DNA of 64,000 nt from Cryptomeria japonica (lineage: Eukaryota; Streptophyta; Pinopsida; Cupressales; Cupressaceae), in NCBI RefSeq assembly GCF_030272615.1, contig NC_081409.1, positions 912,292,340-912,356,339 on the forward strand. Direction: 5' to 3'. The position numbers and the translations under genes were made by a program. The number at the start of each line of letters is the position of its first letter. Positions within the stretch are counted from its first letter, which is position 1. Below, piece by piece: positions 33,826 to 45,790 of the stretch. The notes beneath the pieces were generated by a model. The model did not search any database. It was not told the DNA's origin and saw only the letters and a list, made by a program, of their open reading frames with translations.

Positions 33826-35255
33826 TGTAGTCACATAAATCTGTCCATTTTAATTAAATGAATATTTCGTATTTATTTGATTAAAAATCCACTAACCATC
33901 AATTAATTAAATTAATATTTAATTAATTCATCCCCAAACATTCTTCTATTAATTAAATAAATTATTCAATTTATTTTAATTAATTCATTAAATCCAATTC
34001 AAATCAATTAAATAAATAAAATCAATTTATTTAATTAAATCCCCTTTTCCTCTTTTAAATAAATTAACATTTATTTAAATCATTTTAAAACCCCCCCACT
34101 TGCATTTTCCTACAAATGCAACTTGCACACATTTTGAAATAAATGAATTTTTATTTTAATAAAATCCTATTTTCCCTCACCCACCAAATCCACTTGCAAA
34201 ATCTAATCCCCTTCTAGATTCTTCTAACCCCCTTCCTAATTAGCCTAATCCATCCCCTAAATATTGTCACATTCCTAAGCAAAATGGAGTCACTTCTCAA
34301 ATGGCCCAAAGTCTTGGATAACCATTGAAGGTTTTCAACCTTCAACCACCAAAAACCCCAAAGTCTTTGAAAACCATTAAAGGCTTCCAACTTTCAACCA
34401 CTTAATCCCCAAAGTCTCCAATAACCATTAATGGTTAACTCAAACCCTCCCACATGGTTAAAACATTTGTTTTGACTCAACCTCTACCTAACCCAAGGGT
34501 CTCATCAAGCCTTCAATGCTTTGACCATGATTATCTCTTAATCATTTGCACAAAGGTTTATCCTTGGATTAATTCCTAATTCAGTGGGTAATCCTAACTT
34601 AGGCTTGACTCTTAGCCTTTAGATAACCATGAGGTCTTCTCAGGCCTTTAATGCCTCCAACCTCTTCTTTCAACCCAACCCTATGTTGACACTTGTCACC
34701 ATTTCATTGGTGCAAATTGTGCACATGGATCCCCAACTTTCAAGCTTGACCCTTGATTAAACCTTTCAATCCTGGCCATCCATTGCTCCATTTTTCCTAT
34801 AAATAGAGCCCATTCCTTCATAATCCAGATCCTGAAAACTTGTAAGCATTTAGACTATAGCCATTTTAGAGAGCATTTAGCATAGCATAACTAAATCTTA
34901 TCTTTTTGGTAAAATCAATCATTTTAGCATTAAAAATAGCTTTTCATTTCATGTTTGGAGCTATTCTACAAATCTCAATCCTCCATAAGCATCCATAGTG
35001 CAAAAAGCTGCTGAGAGCTACACTATTTTGGAACTTGGAGAGGAGAGGAACAAGGGAGAAAGGAGCTAATATCATGTTAAGAGATAGTTGGAGATATCTC
35101 ATTGTCTTACTTCTTTAGTTAGATTCATTAGCATGTTTTTAGTGTCTCCTTTGGAATGCCTTCATAGATTAGTTTTTGATTGACTAACTCTAACGTCTTG
35201 TGTGTTTTGTGTTGTTTGATCTTAAGCTAACATTGTGCCATTTAGGAGGGCATCA
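33826..35255 (+). repeat. 5' LTR, 1430 bp
   Basis: TGTAGTCACAT to GGGCATCA. By base-by-base reading it equals 51247-52676 except G at 34304 (A at 51725) and G at 35135 (A at 52556). The first 260 bp are AT-rich TTAATTAAAT-type repeats. Confidence 0.95.
34798..34805 (+). promoter_or_regulatory. TATA box of the 5' LTR
   Basis: CCTATAAATAGAGCC, a near-ideal plant TATA element, placing transcription start near 34830 and leaving about 425 bp of R plus U5. The identical copy in the 3' LTR is at 52219-52226. Confidence 0.8.
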
Positions 35256-35257
35256 TT

Positions 35258-35296
35258 TGGTGAACCCAACGTGAATCGAACACGCAACCTTCTGAT
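35258..35296 (+). promoter_or_regulatory. Primer-binding site with extended tRNA complementarity (tRNA-Trp type)
   Basis: Two bases after the LTR the sequence starts TGGTGAACCCAACGTGAA. Its complement is a tRNA 3' end with CCA, and the complement of the next 21 bases continues through a TTCGATT T-loop, T-stem and variable region. From memory this matches plant tRNA-Trp with one mismatch (35268). Retroviral-type sites normally stop at 18 bases. Confidence 0.7.
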
Positions 35297-35344
35297 TTTA
35301 TTTTTTTTGAAATTAACATTTTGCTTGTTGAAATTGCCACACAG

Positions 35345-35640
35345 GTCGCGCTTCGGTGCTATTGAACGCGTTTTAGCACTATTGCAAAATTTCTTTTAGC
35401 GCTATTGAACCTAAAATAGCGCTATTGAAAATGTTTCAGCGCTATTGACAACATTCCAGCGCTATTGTCACAGTTTCAGCGCTATTGACACACTTCTAGT
35501 GCTTTTGTCTTGTCGGGATTTTCTTTTCTTTCAGCGCTACTGTTTAAATTAGCGCTTCTGCTCACGCAGACTAGCGCTTTTGTATTAATCAGCGCTTCTA
35601 AAAAAACACAGAATAGCGCTATTGCGACAGAGTGTCGCCC
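35345..35640 (+). repeat. AGCGCTATTG motif array, sense orientation
   Basis: Ten exact AGCGCT hexamers plus variants (GTGCTATTG, AGCACTATTG, AGTGCTTTTG), usually extended to AGCGCTATTG or AGCGCTTTTG and spaced mostly 19-22 bases, with non-conserved spacers. The hexamer is its own reverse complement, but the ATTG extension gives it a direction. Confidence 0.85.
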
Positions 35641-37970
35641 AAATTGACTTGTAACCAAAAAATCAAAATTTAGGCTTGTGGAAGCCCCCCCCTTTGAGCA
35701 TTGATTTTATTAACTTGTTTCTTTTCTTTGTGCAGGTTAACAACCCAACAAAAATCACAAAAATTTTCATTTAAGTGCTTAAAAAGAACTTAAAAACACA
35801 AAAACAGTTTTTCACTGTTTTCTAGTTAGGCCTCATTTTCTTTGGTGCTTAAAATTAACAAACACAAAATTTGATTTCATTGCATCAATTGGGACCTAAA
35901 ATTTACAATCCACACTTCAAATTTTTGGTGCAGTAAAAAGAACAATCCACTTGTCTTGATTTTTGGCAAAAACAAATTTTCCTTCCAGCAAAACGTGTTT
36001 TTCATTAAGTTGACCAGGATTTCCGAATTCTAGATTACAAAACACATTGTTTTTGAAGTTAAAAAGAACACCATGACTGTTGGAGCAACATCTCCAAATA
36101 GTTAAATCACATTGCAATGATAGATTAAAAAGAACAAGTGAATTTGGTGTTTGGCACGCTTGTGCACAAAGGTCAGTCGAGTGGTCCTACCTCTAACACA
36201 CACTATCCTCTCCCTTGACTTTCGTGGTCCTAGGTGCAAGAGAAAAGTGTTAGTAACGCTCACATTTTATCTTTTTAAGAGAGGCCTGCCAAGGGATCGA
36301 TACTCTTGGGAACGACCTCGAGCGGTAAATCCTTCGAGCCGCTATAGAAATCAGGTGAGAGCGAAAGCTGTAGCCTTGGGTATAGCTGTTCCTACAGTGT
36401 AACTGGCCGAAAGGACAAATGGGCCCCACCACCAGTTACAAGGCTCTTAAGTGAGTCACTACAGAATGAACTTATGTCCAAAAACATCGAACATGACTAA
36501 ACACCTTTAAGTAGTAGCCCACCCGTTCTATTGATTGAGGATATTTGAGGTATAATTTAGTGCAAGAGCATAGAAGGTTTTGCTCCCAAGATACTCACCA
36601 TACATATTTCCTTGAGTAGAAACATAGCTTTTTGAAAAGTCACTTGTGGCTTGATAAAAGTGGTGACTCCCCCATCATAGGGATCATCTATTTGTTATGC
36701 TCGTGCAAGACTTAGTATATCACATCCTTACCTGCAACGGCGGGATTCATAAGGTATGTAGTACCAAAGTCGAAGAAATATCAAGATGTGGGCTAAATTT
36801 ATCACAACTGGCCATTTGACCTTAGGGATAAAGAGTGTTTGAAGTGTGTTCGTTTTACAGACCTAGTGCAAATTGAGCCGACTTCAGGCTTTGGAATTAC
36901 ACCTTAAAATAAATCTAAAGGAAGGGTCAAAAAAAAGTCCAAGGATTGGGTTGATCTAGACCCATACTCATTTGTGCCTTTGAGGCTACAATTTTGTGTT
37001 TGTGTGCTTGCTTTGTTTTCTTGTCAAAGAAAAATCAGAAAATCAATCCCAAAAACATAGTATTCATCCAACATTTCTCAAAAACAAACAAAAATACCAA
37101 AAACAAAGTGCAAACAACAAAGAGTCAAATTTTATGACCATTCTTCACATCTTGCGAAAGAAGAAGTGTCATCAGAATATCACCTTGAAAAGGAGACCAC
37201 TAAGCTCAAAGGCTTTGATCAAAAGGAGGAAATTCTTCTATCTCAATAGACAAATCTTTGTCTCCCATAGAGTCTTTCTACATCGCATGCGTCTATACCT
37301 TCAAGGTAAAACAAACGAGTTTGATTCAGAATCATTGAACAGCAGAGCTTTTATGCAATATAGAGCTTTGAGTTATCACAAAAATCAAGGAGGAAAGATT
37401 AATCCCAACTTCTTCCCAAACATCTGTATCACCTACAACACAGCTCGAGAAGTGCCACCAACGCCCGAAAGGGAAGAGATAGAGTTTGTTCCATTTGTAA
37501 CACAAAGTTTTTATTGAAGTTGAAAACATTTTCATCCATCATCTCACTCATACATTATCATTCCATCATCAATCCATCCCAAAACTCTCAAAACATTAAG
37601 AGGTTCTTGTCCCAAGATTCCTTTTTAGATATTGCTTGAAATCGAACACATCACATCACTTTTTAGATTGTTTCTACATCTAGGATAAGCTCATCCTAAG
37701 AGACACATCTATGCAGGTTAAAACTAGTTCATGAGTGAATCCTCTCATTGCTAGGTAGTCAAAATCTGTAACACATCTCAGATTTCTCTACACCTTATCA
37801 CATCCAAAATCATCAAAACAAACAAGCAATTCAAAGAAGGAATTTCGGTTACATCTACCTTAAAGTGCTAGAGATCCCCATACAACACAAATCACCAATC
37901 ATCAATCTTTCATTTCATCACCAACTCATCATCATCTTCAATCAACTTCAAAACCAAACTTGTAAACAAA

Positions 37971-38837
37971 ATGGCTCAAACCCGATCGCGATCAAGGCAA
38001 CGAGAAATAGAAATTGAGGAAGAAGAGGACAACCTCAATGAATTTCAAGAAGCACTTGGAGGAAATGGGAATGATGAAAACCCAGGTACACCCACTCCTT
38101 CAACAATCGAAAGGGTTCAGCATAATCCTCATTTTAACAGATTATTTGATGAAATACTAAGGAGCAATGCGGATGCTCACTTTTTACGACTTGCTCAAGA
38201 AGGAGCCAAACTCCCCTCTGACTTTGATCTTGCCCAATTAAGACAAGCATCAGAAAGACAAAGTCACCATGAGGAGGAAAGGCGTAGAGATCCCATCAGA
38301 TATAACATCCCTCGAGGTAACCCACCACCTCCTCCTCCTAATGAAATAGAGATGTTGAGGCAACAAGTTGAGAATCTTGCCCAACAACTTCATAGTGGTG
38401 TTAAGACCAATCAATTCTCACTTAACGACATCTGTCCCTATCCGTTTGATAGGAATCTTTATATGCCACCCTTTCCACGCGGGTTCGAAACACCAAAATT
38501 CAAAAAATATAGAGGAAAGGGAGATCCCCACGATCATGTCCGAGAATTTCATTCTGCTTGTCTTGAAGTGGCTTATGAAGACACATACTTAATGCGCCTT
38601 TTTCCCCAAAGCTTGGGAGGAACAACCACATCATGGTTTTCCCGACTACCAGGTGGCATAAGAACATTTGAGGAACTCATCCAGAAGTTCCTATCTCATT
38701 ACTCTTATAATATTGAACGCAACATCACCATGGCTGATCTATGCAACACCAAACAAAAACCAGGTGAATTATTCTCAGTATTCCTGCAACGATGGCGCCA
38801 AATGTCTAGCAGACGTTCTCTTCAGTTACCTGAATGA
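37971..38837 (+). pseudogene. gag: Gag, N-terminal and core part
   Basis: Starts at ATG 37971 after a long leader without a competing long frame. The N-terminal 110 residues are hydrophilic and acidic, followed by a Pro-rich joint and short coiled coil (about 115-145). The retrotransposon-gag core spans residues about 165-285: CPYPFD, YRGKGDPHDH, YLMRLFPQSLGG, SWFSRLPGG, HYSYNIERN, FLQRWRQMS. It would assemble the particle. An in-frame TGA at 38835-38837 interrupts it, and the same frame continues immediately. The first element in this window has a basic residue there, so CGA to TGA is plausible. Confidence 0.85.
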
Positions 38838-40829
38838 GAACTAGTGGAAATTTTCATTTCCAACTTAAACGAAGAAATGGAATTTCACCTGGATGTCAAA
38901 GATATAGATTCTTTTAACGATATGATCACCAAAGGTATAAAATGTGAAAGGGCACTCATCAAAAAAGGACTCATCAAAATCTTTAATGAACCCAAAGATG
39001 GTCCTCGCCCGCGCTTCAATAGCAATAAACCGAACTTCTGGAACAAGAATAAGAATATCGTCAACGATGGAGTTGTGGATGCTCGGACTGTCCAAAATGC
39101 ACAACCTGTGGTTCAATTTGCAGGACAAAATCCTCCACCTCAAAATAACACAAATGTTCCTTCCAATCAAGGTCGCATCACATCTCATGATGAACCAAGA
39201 CCTCGTCCACAAAAACAAAAACGCACTTACACTCCCTTAGGGGAACCCATTGAAACAGTGATGCGACAACTCATTTCTCAGAATTTGATCACTCTACCTA
39301 AGCTATCGAACTATGAGCCTCAAGTCAAACCAGCATGGTGGAGAGATACTGAACACTGTGAGTTCCATCAAGGAAGAGGACACAAGACAAGTAATTGTCA
39401 CCGATTGAAAGATCTCATTCAAGATCTTATTGATCGAGGAGAAATTGAGATTGAAGGACATGATCCAAAAACGACAAATAATGATCACCTGATGTTCAAG
39501 AATCCACTTCCATCACAAGATCAAAGGGGTCCTTCCACTTCCAGGCGAGGCACCGATACCACTGATTATATGCAGGCTGCGTATAATTATACTGTAAATC
39601 ACCTGTATGATGCCAGTGAACAAATTGCAACCATAACCTTCAAAAATCCCACCTCAAATTGCAATGTTGTTACACGTCGTGGCAAGGTCACCATCAAGGC
39701 AGCTCCACAAGGCACCACCTCCGTCCCAAAGCAGTACAATCTTGTGGAACAATTAGACAAAACCCCTGCACTTATATCCATTTTGGAGCTTTTGCGTTTG
39801 TCACCCTCTCATAAAACAATCTTGGATCACGCACTCCAAGAGGCGTCAGTCCCTGCAAACCTAAATACGGACCAATTTCAAGCCATGGTTGGAAATCTAA
39901 AGTCATCACCTTGTCTCACTTTTTCTGAAAGTGACAACTCTTCTTTCCAACAACCTCATAATGCTTCGCTACACATTGAAGGCTTTGTTAACCAACACAG
40001 GATCAAGCGAGTCTTGATCGATAATGGAGCAGGCCTAAACATTTGCACACTACAGTTGGTCACAGCATTGGGATATGCAGTAGAATCAGTGGATCCTCGC
40101 AAGAAGATCACCATCAAGGCCTATGATGATGCAGAGCGTTCATCCAAAGGAGCTGTGGTACTACCAATCCGAGTGGGCCCTGTGGTAAAGCACATCATCT
40201 GTCAGGTTCTGGACCTTCCTCTGCCATATAATCTATTATTAGGGAGACCTTGGATACATGCCATGCAAGCCGTTCCATCTACCTATCATCAATGTATCAA
40301 GTTCCCACATAATGGTGCAGAGATCACAATCCTGGGCGATGCAAATCCCTTTGCATATTGCCATAATATCAACCATCAACCAGAGATTACTGTTCCTAAT
40401 AATAGGGAAGCCATTTCCTCCACATCATATGTAAATCCCGCCTCTCTTGCCAGTTCAAACACCCCTATACCCAAGCAAGAAAAGCTTAAGATGAAAGTCA
40501 CAGAGGAAGGTCCTGGAGAATACAACTTGAGTCAGCTCTTTTGTGTGGGACAAATGCCTACTTCTCCTAGAACGCATGGTAAACCACAACAGTTACTCCA
40601 GCAACCACTAATCACGCCAGCATGTGCCTTGATGCCTTTCATCCTTGGAAAGAGTCAAGAGGAAGAAACACAAGATGAGGACCTAGCGGAATGGATCTAT
40701 AAGGATCCCATCACCACTGATAAACCGCAAGTTATGCTTCCTATGGAACAGTATGGTAAAGGCCTCCTCATTATGCAAAGAATGGGATATGATGGTCAGA
40801 GTGCTTTAGGATATTGCAAACAAGGATGA
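38838..40829 (+). pseudogene. Gag C-terminus, CHHC knuckle and aspartic protease
   Basis: In frame with the preceding piece; the GTG at 38844 is not a real start. Contents in order: end of the gag core (IFISNLNEEMEFHL), a Pro/Asn-rich linker, the knuckle C-x2-H-x4-H-x4-C (39357-39398), an acidic linker, and a retropepsin-like domain with RVLIDNGAGLNICT near 40005-40045 and NLLLGRPWIHAM near 40230-40265. It ends with a G-patch-like block (YGKGLLIMQRMGYDGQSALG). The protease would mature the polyprotein. TGA at 40827-40829 closes the piece, but the frame stays open beyond. Confidence 0.85.
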
Positions 40830-42053
40830 CATGAACCTCTGCTACCAGAATTCAAGCCCAAAGGTAATACAGGCCTAGGTTTTGAAAAAGAAGTCCTTCC
40901 TAAACTCAGATTCAAAGGAAAACCCAGCAAACCATTTTGCCCACCTACTGCAAAGAGGACACCTTTCATAATCAAAGCACCATCAAACACTATCCCCACT
41001 GCCCCATCGAGGCTCACAAACCCACCACAACCATCTACAATGCCAATCATCCCATCAAACGAACTCGTAATCCCATCAATAACACCAATAGCAGCAGCAA
41101 CTGTATCAGAACCTGCAGCAGCATCTATGGCACCAGTAGTTCCAGCAGAAGCCACTGAGTCACCATTACCAATACTTCCAGTGACAAATCCTTTAAACCC
41201 CATCACGGTTCCTGCAGCACCGATCACTACAAAGATACATAAACCAATCACACCTGCCGTGTTTAACTCCAAAGACATCCCAGTATGGTATAGCAATCGG
41301 ATGCTGGAGAGTGATTCAGAGACCGACTCACATGAGTGGGAATTTGATTCTGTACAGCTTAACACTTCAGATGAGGAAGACACAACACCACCTCCGCCCC
41401 GCAAAGACATCCCTATTTACGGAGAAGCACAGATAAAGACCACTTGGGTACCTGAGCTGGAAACATCTTCCACAGACCCTATGTCTCATCCTACGCCTGA
41501 TTCTGACAAGGAGAGTACCATTAACGACCTTCACCATAACGTCTTAACCCTCACTGATACATCTCCCGCACTTAACTTAATCGATGAAGTAATGCCCATT
41601 ATCCACCCTGAACTCATCGAATGGAACCAACCCAATCCCCCATGTCTTGACCTCTTCCAAAACGATGAGGCTATCATTGACTTTTTGGAATTAAGGGATA
41701 ATCTACCAAGCGGGGATCACAAAGCTGGATTCGCCATTCAACTTAATAGCGCAGCATACTTCGGGGCGGATGCCAAACCCTTCAGCTGCAAAAATATAAC
41801 AATAAAACATGGATCTTTCAGTGAAAACCACACTGTGGCACTATTTGATCCGACAACAGTAAAAAGAAAGAGCGTATCCAACGGTGAAAACCTCTCTGAG
41901 GCGCCTGAGGATGAAGGGTTTGACATTCTCCCTGATAGTACACAACAGGAACGATCAACGATTCTCATCGAGGAAACCAAAGAATACAATGTGGGGACTA
42001 CTGAAAATCCTCATATCATACATCTGGCATCTCTTCTCACTCCAGAGGAATAG
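40830..42053 (+). pseudogene. Pro/Ala/Thr-rich linker and acidic region before RT
   Basis: Same frame, no stop between 40830 and 42051. The first 140 codons are rich in Pro, Ala, Ile and Thr (PSNTIPTAPS, PAAASMAPVVP). Then come acidic stretches (SDSETDSHEWEFD, SDEEDTTPPPP) and a folded-looking part (NLPSGDHKAGFAIQLNS). The acidic block matches one in the first Tat-type element. Function unknown; it may tether or space protease and RT. Ends at TAG 42051-42053, with the frame continuing. Confidence 0.65.
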
Positions 42054-43480
42054 CCTAAATTTATAGAGTTCTTCCAGCAGCGTCAGATCAACTTTGCATG
42101 GTCATATGCAGATATGCCTGGGCTTGATCCGGATTTAGTTATGCATCATCTCACAGTAGCAAAAGGAGCCAAACCTGTCAAACAAAAGCTTCGTAAAATG
42201 CATCCTCAGATTGCCGTGCTAGTCAAAACAGAACTCAAGAAACTCCTGGATGTTGGTTTCATTAGACCGATTGATTATGCAGAATGGATCTCCAACATTG
42301 TGCCAGTCGGCAAACCAAAAGGGGGCATCCGCATTTGTACTAATTTCAGAGATCTAAATAAGGCCTGTCCTAAGGATGATTTCCCCCTACCAAATATCGA
42401 CATCATAGTGGATCTAACAGCAGGACATGCCATGCTTTCACTCATGGATGGCTTTTCAGGATACAATCAAATAAAGATCGCACCAGAAGATCAACATAAG
42501 ACAGCCTTCACATGTCCATGGGGCACATATTGCTGGAATGTAATGCCTTTTGGTCTCAAGAATGCAGGAGCGACCTATCAAAGAGCAATGACCACCATCT
42601 TCCATGACATGATGCATACCATGATGGAAGATTATGTTGATGACTTACTAGCAAAATCACTCACTAGAGAAGGACATCTCCACATCTTAGATCAAATCTT
42701 TGATAGACTGGAACAATATCATGTTCGACTCAACCCAAAGAAATGTGTCTTTGGAGTGACCTCCGGGAAGCTTCTAGGATACATTGTCTCAAGCAAAGGT
42801 ATTGAGGTTGACCCAGCAAAGGTTAAGGCAATTATGGACATGCCACCTCCAAAGAATATCAGTCAGCTAAGGACATTACAAGGACGACTTCAATCCATCC
42901 GAAGATTCATTGCACAACTGGCTGATAAGTGTCACCCATTTACACATCTGCTACACAAGAACATCCGCTTTCAGTGGGATGCCCGATGCCAGCGAGCATT
43001 TCAGACGCTTAAAGACTATCTCATGAATCCACCATTGCTAATGCCACTAGATCCAAGTAGACCGTTGTTACTTTATATCTCAGCGAGAAGTACAACATTA
43101 GGTGTATTACTGGCACAACATAATGCAGAAGGTAAAGAGTATGCTGTATACTACATCTCTCTCACACTGGTTGGCTATGAACTCAATTACACACCTATTG
43201 AGCGAGCTTGCCTAGCAGTAATCTTGGCAGCCACTAAATTGCGGCACTATCTGTTGACCCACAAGGTACAACTCATCGCAAAGATTGATCCACTCAAGTA
43301 TTTACTCAGCAAAGCAGCATTGACAGGTCGCTTGGCCAAATGGGTAATGATTCTAAGTGAATTCGACATTGAGTATGTGGACCGTAAGGCTATCAAAGGT
43401 CAGGTTATTGCAGATCAGTTGGCCGATGCACCACTCATAGGTGATCATCCTCTCATGTCCAATTTTCTAGATGAAGAGAT
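42054..43480 (+). pseudogene. pol: Reverse transcriptase and first RNase H (gypsy type)
   Basis: Continues in frame. RT blocks in order: VKQKLRKMHPQ entry region, GGIRICTNFRDLNKACPKD, LMDGFSGYNQI with the first Asp, MPFGLKNAGATYQRAM, the catalytic YVDD at 42633-42644, and LLGYIVSSKGIEVDPAKV. The connected gypsy RNase H follows (LLLYISARSTTLGVLLAQ, YTPIERACLAVI, KWVMILSEFDIEYV). The usual first Asp of this RNase H is replaced (YISARS where YVDAS-like is typical), as expected where a second RNase H supplies activity. It would copy element RNA into DNA. Confidence 0.9.
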
Positions 43481-43890
43481 ATTCATGATCACAGAAGCAC
43501 AGCCATGGAAATTATACTTTGATGGTTCGTACACTAGGCATGGCTCGGGGGCAGGCATTCTATTTATCACACCTCAAGGTGATAGCATCCCAAAGTCTTA
43601 CAGGCTCACATTTCCATGCACAAACAACATAGCAGAGTATGAGGCTTTGATCACAGGACTCAGGCTAGCCATATAATGGAAATTAAAAGAACTACAAGTA
43701 TATGGCGACTCCCAACTGGTCATTTGACAAGCAACAGATGAGTATCAGACCAAGGATGATAAACTCATGCCATACAAACAAATGGTGGATAGTCTAAAGA
43801 CATCATTCACTACTATCACTTTTGAGCAGATACCAAGAGATCAGAATCGAGCTGCTGACGCCATGGCTACCATCGCATCTCTCCTAGATC
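43481..43890 (+). pseudogene. Second, archaeal-type RNase H
   Basis: WKLYFDGSYTRHGSGAGILF supplies the first Asp, NNIAEYEALITGLRLAI the Glu, VYGDSQLVI the second Asp, and DQNRAADAMATIASLL the last Asp. This extra domain between gypsy RNase H and integrase is diagnostic for Tat. Two in-frame stops fall inside it: TAA 43674-43676 and TGA 43725-43727, with the frame continuing across both. Confidence 0.9.
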
Positions 43891-45258
43891 TTCCACAAAA
43901 TTCAACACGCTACGAGTTCTTGGTAGAACAGCTTTGGATTCCCGCTTATGATATCCCCGAATCCAAAATGATATGCCGCCTTGCTGGTTCCGAATCCCCA
44001 TGGTACGGTGAGTTCTACACCTATCTTCGCGATCATACCCTTCCTCCCAACCAATCAAATAGCCAACGTAAAACCTTCATTCGCCAAACTGCTCGATATA
44101 CCATTATTGCCGAAACCCTATACCAACGTAGTCTTGATGGTACTCTCCTTCGATGTCTCGAACAAGATGAGATAACAAAGGCTTTGGAAGAGGTACATGA
44201 AGGAATTTGCGGGACTCACTCAAGTGGTCCATCACTAGCCAAGAAGATCATGCGAGCTGGATACTATTGGCCATCTATGGAAAAGGATTCCTACTACTTT
44301 GTCAGGAAATGCAAGAAATGTCAAGTTCATGGCGACCTGATACATGCACCAGCACAAGAACTGCAACCAATCACAACACCATGGCCTTTTTGTCAATGGG
44401 GCCTTGACCTTGTGGGTAAGATTCATCCATCTTCATCCAATGGCCATAAATTCATTATTACCGCTACCAAATTATTTCACAAAGTGGATCGAAGCTATTC
44501 CACTTACCCAAGTCACCGGCAAGCAGATCGCCTCATTCATCCTCAATTACATCATCTACCGGTATGGTGTACCCATGTCCATTGTCACAGATAACGGTCT
44601 CCCTTTCAAAAATCAGGATGTCCGTGAACTTTGTGAGAAATTTCATATCCAACACCACTTTTCCACTCCCTATTACCCACAAGGCAATGGTCAGGCTGAA
44701 GCATCCAATAAAAATATATTAAGAATCCTCAAAAAGACAGTCAATGATGCCGGTCGTGATTGGCATGTTCAATTAAATCTAGCGCTATGGGCATATCGAA
44801 CTAGCATTCGAACCCCTACAGGTGCAACTCCTTATTCATTGGTCTATGGTGCCGAAGCTATCTTACCTATTGAGGTTGAGATACCATCATTACGAGTTTC
44901 CTTGCATAATCTCATTGATGATGAAGCATACAGAGTCTCACGTCTTCAGGACTTGGAGTTACTTGATGAGAAGCGACAAGCTGCATACAATCACCTCAAA
45001 GCCTATCAGCAGCGCATGAGTAGAAGCTACAATCACCGAGTTAGATCTCGTACATTTGAGGTAGGTGATCTTGTTCTTCGAGAGAATCCTCGCAACCAAC
45101 CAAACAGAGAACATCAAGGAAAGTTTGAATCAAACTGGCTCGGCCCATATGTTGTCACTGCTGTATTCGGGTCCGGGGCATATCAGTTGGCTACATCAGA
45201 TGGAGAACCACTCGCAGATCTAATCAATAGCATGCACCTCAAACGGTTTTATACCTAA
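43891..45258 (+). pseudogene. Integrase
   Basis: The HHCC zinc region lies at about 44195-44335 (HEGICGTHSSG then CKKCQVHGD). Catalytic residues: Asp in WGLDLVGK (about 44400), Asp in IVTDNGLPF (about 44590), Glu in QAEASNKNI (about 44695). A C-terminal GPY/F-like module reads ESNWLGPYVVTAVFGSGAYQ, and the protein ends NSMHLKRFYT before TAA. No chromodomain follows, as expected outside chromoviruses. The frame shifts by one base at an A run (44469-44471): upstream is open to 44594 in one frame, downstream open to 45258 in another, consistent with one extra A. Confidence 0.9.
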
Positions 45259-45284
45259 GGTGTACAGAGCATCAGGCTCCCCTA

Positions 45285-45790
45285 CATATCAGAAAAATAC
45301 CAAAAACATTCAGAAAATGTCTTGAAGAAAATACAAAAACATTCAAAAAAGTAAAGAAAAATCATGCATCCAAACGGTGAACAAACACTCCGGTGGCACC
45401 TTGGGTAAGTACGATGGTGAAAACCTGGCAAACAGGTGCCACTCGTAAAGGCAATGGCTCCATTATCTTTTCAAGCTCGTTGCGATCACATTCATGCACA
45501 CATACATCCATCCATCCCAACCATGGCTTGTTATTTGATCTACAATTAAGATAGTACTCCATGCGTTTAGCATCCCACCTTTTCATAAGTCCTGTCTACA
45601 AACTGGGGGCAATACCCTTACCCTAGTAATGGAAGTGGATTCTACATCGTCTTATATATCATTACGCTCTTCATTTAGGCAATCATCAGAAAATATCAAA
45701 AACATTCAAAAATGACTCTCAAAATATCAAAAACATTCAAAAATGACTCTCAAAATACCAAAAACATTCAAAATTGTTTCACAAAATCCA
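45285..45790 (+). repeat. Dispersed tandem copies of a CAAAAACATTCAAAAATGACT unit
   Basis: The best preserved copies are at 45690-45770 with a period of about 33 bases, with looser copies at 45295-45350. Immediately follows the integrase stop. Confidence 0.6.

Larger units (their letters stand above)
35256..37970 (+). other. 2.7-kb leader between LTR and gag
   Basis: No gene. Holds the primer site, the AGCGCTATTG array (35345-35640), a GC-richer island at about 36150-36480, and AT-rich sequence up to the gag ATG. A 173-codon open frame at 36996-37517 (Lys/His/Arg-rich, no motif) could be a small leader ORF, but I do not support it as a gene. Confidence 0.6.

Noticed and set aside
35258-35296. 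tRNA gene fragment downstream of the 5' LTR
   Set aside because: It is the complement of a tRNA 3' end, begins with TGG two bases after the LTR, and lacks the rest of a cloverleaf; a primer-binding site explains it.
35345-35640. CRISPR-like appearance of regularly spaced repeats
   Set aside because: The conserved word is only about 10 bases, copies are variable, and the setting is a plant retrotransposon with no cas genes.
36151-36402. 83-codon frame in the young element's leader, and possible homology with the 4740-5300 leader island
   Set aside because: I saw only short similar words between the two islands, not a convincing alignment; no coding motif.
38835-38837. Programmed stop readthrough between Gag and Pol
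   Set aside because: The stop falls inside the Gag core, not at a domain boundary, and four more stops follow at unrelated places; decay is simpler.
40796-41410. 204-codon minus-strand open frame rich in Gly and Val
   Set aside because: Antisense shadow of the Pro/Ala/Thr-rich linker in the gag-pol frame.
44344-44460. Separate start for the integrase piece at 44344
   Set aside because: The first 40 codons in that frame are out of frame with integrase; the true reading crosses in at the A run 44469-44471.
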